Origin: Sphingobacteriaceae bacterium
Lineage (GTDB): Bacteria; Bacteroidota; Bacteroidia; B-17B0; Aurantibacillaceae
DNA length: 9,345 nt
Direction of reading: 5' to 3'
NCBI GenBank assembly: GCA_025360355.1
Contig: JANYCL010000294.1
Coordinates: 1 to 9,345 of the forward strand
Shown: piece after piece, positions 6,901-9,345 of the stretch
Position numbering within the stretch: the stretch's first letter is position 1
How the letters are laid out: each line of letters opens with the position of its first letter
Notes under the pieces: generated by a model
What the model saw: the letters and a program-made list of their open reading frames with translations, nothing else
Databases searched by the model: none
Told to the model about the DNA's origin: nothing
Program-made: the position numbers and the translations under genes

Positions 6901-6910
6901 ACACAACATA

Positions 6911-6944
6911 AAAAAACCCCGTGAGTTATCGCGGGGTTTTTTTT
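6911..6944 (+). terminator. Bidirectional terminator between the cupredoxin and PorE-like genes
   Basis: CCCCG (6917-6921) pairs with CGGGG (6932-6936), with a further GA/TC pair inside. An A-run (6911-6916) lies on the left and eight T (6937-6944) on the right. The A-run lets it serve the convergent minus-strand gene too. Confidence 0.9.
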
Positions 6945-7037
6945 GGTACTATAATTAACACAAACAAACAGTACACTAGTCACCGCCTATAGAGCAGTTT
7001 CTTTAACCGACACAGGAGAATCAATTAGCTCTCCATT

Positions 7038-7070
7038 GTCATCCCGACTGCCGAAGGCACTGATCGGGAC
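7038..7070 (+). repeat. Extragenic palindromic repeat, GTCAT family copy C
   Basis: It starts GTCATCCCGA and ends ATCGGGAC. TCCCGA (7042-7047) pairs with TCGGGA (7064-7069), and an inner TGCC (7049-7052) / GGCA (7056-7059) closes a GAA loop. It lies 15 nt beyond the stop codon of the minus-strand gene and has no T-run, so it looks like a dispersed repeat rather than a terminator. Confidence 0.6.
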
Positions 7071-7085
7071 CTGGATTTTTACAAA

Positions 7086-9191
7086 TCAATTAATTGATTT
7101 GCCGAAAAAATCCAGCATTATTAATTCTTCTAATGAATAGCGTTTGCCATCTACAAAACCTACGATCCATGCATCTTTTTGTCCTTTGGCAATTGCTTTC
7201 TGACGTTGCACTTCAGCTTCCTTCATTGTTTTAAATTCCATTTGTGTAAAGCGCGTAATTCCATCAGGGTAATTTACAATTTCAGGTTTACCATATTCCA
7301 TTAGGTGATCGTATTTATAATTTTCAGGATGACGGTAAGCCGCGATCTGAACTTTAAAGATCATATTACCTGCGCAAATGTTTCCGCTTACCTCCATCAA
7401 TTGTTTATAAACTTGCGGGTCATTTAATGATTTACCTTTTAGCGGCGTAAAATCAGGTTTTGGCGCGCCCGGATCGCATGGTTCCGTTGTTGGCGTATTT
7501 GTAACAACACTTGTAGTTTCGGTTGTTGTTGCTGTAGTTGATGTAGGAATTGAAGTTCCTGTCATACTTGCAATTGTAGTATTTGTAACGGTTGGAGTTG
7601 CACCTTGTTTATACAAATAAAAATCTTTTTTTATCTCTAAGAATTTATCAAGATTCTCAATATCTAATTCTTCTTCAATAGGATCGTAACCAACAGCACT
7701 ACATTTAATTTTATAAACATAACCCGGACTCAAAGCCAATAAATATTTTCCGGATGAAGAGTTAGAATAATATGGTCCGATCAAAGTACTGGTTACAACT
7801 TTATATACTTCAATTTTTCCTTCCATCGGAATATCATTTCCGTACACAGTTCCTTTCAACATTGCAATAACAGGTTTCTCTCCAAGAATTCCCGGTGTTA
7901 CAACATAAATATCCTGTTTACCTTTTCCGCCTGCACCACCGCGATCAGAGGAGAAAAATCCTTTATCACCTTTTGCATTGATCACATAATAACGGTCGTC
8001 TTCAGTTGTATTCAACGGAATGCCCATGTTTTTCGGATCGAGCCATTCACCATCTTTTTTAATAGAGAACATAATATCATATCCACCAATACTTGTGTGA
8101 CCTTTTGAACTAAAGAAAAGAGTGATACCATCGGGGTGAATAAATGGCGCATCCTCATCAGTAGGTGTATTTATTTTAGAACCTAAATTTGTAGCCGGTC
8201 CCCAATCACCATTAACTTTTTCCGACATATAAATATCACGTCCGCCTAAACCACCTTTACGTTCGCTGGCAAAATATAAATATCTTCCGTCGGCTGTCAT
8301 GGAGCAGCTTCCTTCCCATGCTTCGGTATTAATATTTTTATTTAATTTTTGGGGTTGAGTCCAGGTAGTACCAACTAAATTACTTTGATAAAGATCACCG
8401 AGGTCATTGTTACTGCTAAATGTAAATAAAGTACTTCCATCGGGCGAAATAGCAACGGCGCCATCATTTCCATTTGTGTTCAACGATGGAATACTAACAG
8501 GTTCGCTCCAAGTAGAATCGCTTTTTTTAGTACTCATAAAAATATCTTCGCGGTACTCACCATTTACATCCGGTTTCAGATCTTCATTTAATTTTCCACC
8601 CATGCTTTTTTTACCGGCATAAGTAAATATCATTACTGATTCATCCGCGGTAATAACCGGAACGCCTTCAACTTCATCCGTATTAATTGGCGAACCAATG
8701 TTTGTAATATCAGCCTGAACTTTTTTATCGATCAATTCAATTCCGTTACTGCAATTTTTAATAATTTGTTTTGCGTCTTCAATTATTAATTTATCACCAT
8801 CTTTTGGTTTACTGCCAACCAAAGCCAAATAAGCTTCTAACGATTTTATAGCATCGCTAAAACGATAATTTACATGATACGCCTTTCCAAGATAATAATC
8901 GATATCCTCCGACTTTTTGCTATTGTTGTTTTTGATATCTTCAAATATTTCAACAGCACGCGCTTTTTTCTCGGCATAAAATAAACAGCAATACCCTAGT
9001 TTAAATTTATAATCCAGATCCTTTGGCGACTTGCTATAAAGTTTATCATATAGCTCGTAAGCCTTACGGTAATCTTTATTATTAAACTGGTAATAAGCAT
9101 CCTCTTCAAGCTCTTTATTGGATTGCGAATAAAGTCCAGAGGAAGACAAGAGTAAAAACAAAATAAAGATCCCTAAGATTCTATTTTGCAT
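7086..9191 (-). CDS. PorE-like periplasmic protein: TPR, PD40 beta-propeller, carboxypeptidase-regulatory-like, SPOR-like C-terminus
   Basis: A 701-aa exported protein. A signal peptide (1-23, LGIFILFLLLSSSGLYSQ) has no lipobox Cys. Residues 25-150 are helical TPR-like repeats (AYYQFNNKDYRKAYELYDKL; DYYLGKAYHVNYRFSDAIKS). About 160-435 is a PD40/WD40-like beta-propeller with at least five recognisable strands, such as VAISPDGSTLFTFSS (246-260), MTADGRYLYFASE (298-310), IHPDGITLFFSS (351-362) and a final GDKGFFSSDRGGAGGKGKQD (408-427). Residues 443-525 resemble a carboxypeptidase regulatory-like domain (LKGTVYGN, then SGKYLLALSPG). A Thr-rich linker (531-570) leads to a SPOR-like region (about 610-685: FKVQIAAYRHPENY, then KDAWIVGFVDGKR). 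Known PorE (Porphyromonas) has TPR, propeller and CRD followed by an OmpA-type peptidoglycan-binding domain; here the last part looks like SPOR, which in other proteins binds denuded glycan. A role in T9SS or envelope anchoring is inferred. A weak -7-like TTTATTTG (9221-9214) lies upstream. Confidence 0.85.
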   Translation of the reverse strand: MQNRILGIFILFLLLSSSGLYSQSNKELEEDAYYQFNNKDYRKAYELYDKLYSKSPKDLDYKFKLGYCCLFYAEKKARAVEIFEDIKNNNSKKSEDIDYYLGKAYHVNYRFSDAIKSLEAYLALVGSKPKDGDKLIIEDAKQIIKNCSNGIELIDKKVQADITNIGSPINTDEVEGVPVITADESVMIFTYAGKKSMGGKLNEDLKPDVNGEYREDIFMSTKKSDSTWSEPVSIPSLNTNGNDGAVAISPDGSTLFTFSSNNDLGDLYQSNLVGTTWTQPQKLNKNINTEAWEGSCSMTADGRYLYFASERKGGLGGRDIYMSEKVNGDWGPATNLGSKINTPTDEDAPFIHPDGITLFFSSKGHTSIGGYDIMFSIKKDGEWLDPKNMGIPLNTTEDDRYYVINAKGDKGFFSSDRGGAGGKGKQDIYVVTPGILGEKPVIAMLKGTVYGNDIPMEGKIEVYKVVTSTLIGPYYSNSSSGKYLLALSPGYVYKIKCSAVGYDPIEEELDIENLDKFLEIKKDFYLYKQGATPTVTNTTIASMTGTSIPTSTTATTTETTSVVTNTPTTEPCDPGAPKPDFTPLKGKSLNDPQVYKQLMEVSGNICAGNMIFKVQIAAYRHPENYKYDHLMEYGKPEIVNYPDGITRFTQMEFKTMKEAEVQRQKAIAKGQKDAWIVGFVDGKRYSLEELIMLDFFGKSIN

Positions 9192-9345
9192 ATGAAAAAA
9201 CGTTAAACATCTGCAAATAAAGGTCTAGTTTTAATTCCCGCCTTTAATACTTTGTTAAATTACTTATTAAAAGGCTGGTCTTAATAACTATAGGTCGTTT
9301 TTAGGGGTTTATTGTTACTAACTCCGGGGTTTGAGGCAATTTCGC

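Noticed and set aside
7501..7572. Thr-rich repetitive stretch as a frameshift or sequencing artefact
   Set aside because: The frame stays open and leads into a well formed SPOR-like domain, so it is a natural linker.

Overview
The window looks like a chromosomal segment from a member of the Bacteroidota. The reasons are: AT-rich DNA; three genes whose products end in type IX secretion (T9SS) type A sorting domains; a PUR-alpha-like (DUF3276) protein typical of the phylum; upstream sites fitting the Bacteroidota promoter pattern (TTG/TTTG, about 19-21 nt, then TAnnTTTG); and starts without obvious Shine-Dalgarno sequences. I cannot name a genus. No mobile element, CRISPR array, rRNA or tRNA was seen.

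Layout. 1-654 (+) is the 3' part of a secreted T9SS substrate whose start lies off the left edge. 655-968 is a gene-free spacer with inverted repeats and a likely promoter. 969-3068 (+) is a complete 699-aa paralog of the first gene, closed by a strong terminator. 3228-3584 (+) encodes the small PUR-like nucleic-acid-binding protein. It converges on purL (6004-3773, -), and the spacer holds a terminator able to act in both directions plus two inverted-repeat elements. purL is divergent from a 209-aa plastocyanin-like copper protein with a T9SS tail (6242-6871, +); between them lie two adjacent imperfect palindromes. That gene converges on a 701-aa periplasmic protein (9191-7086, -) with TPR, PD40 beta-propeller, carboxypeptidase-regulatory-like and SPOR-like regions, resembling the T9SS accessory protein PorE but with a different C-terminal anchor.

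How the genes relate. Each gene appears to be its own transcription unit, with terminators or hairpins at nearly every 3' end. The theme is envelope and secretion: three exported T9SS cargo proteins and one PorE-like, probably peptidoglycan-associated protein. purL (purine synthesis) and the PUR-like protein are housekeeping genes. I see no clear new multi-gene system. The items most worth a second look are the PorE-like protein with a SPOR-like end, the twin palindromes at 6085-6181, the tandem T9SS paralogs with contrasting codon use, and a small family of related 3'-end repeats.
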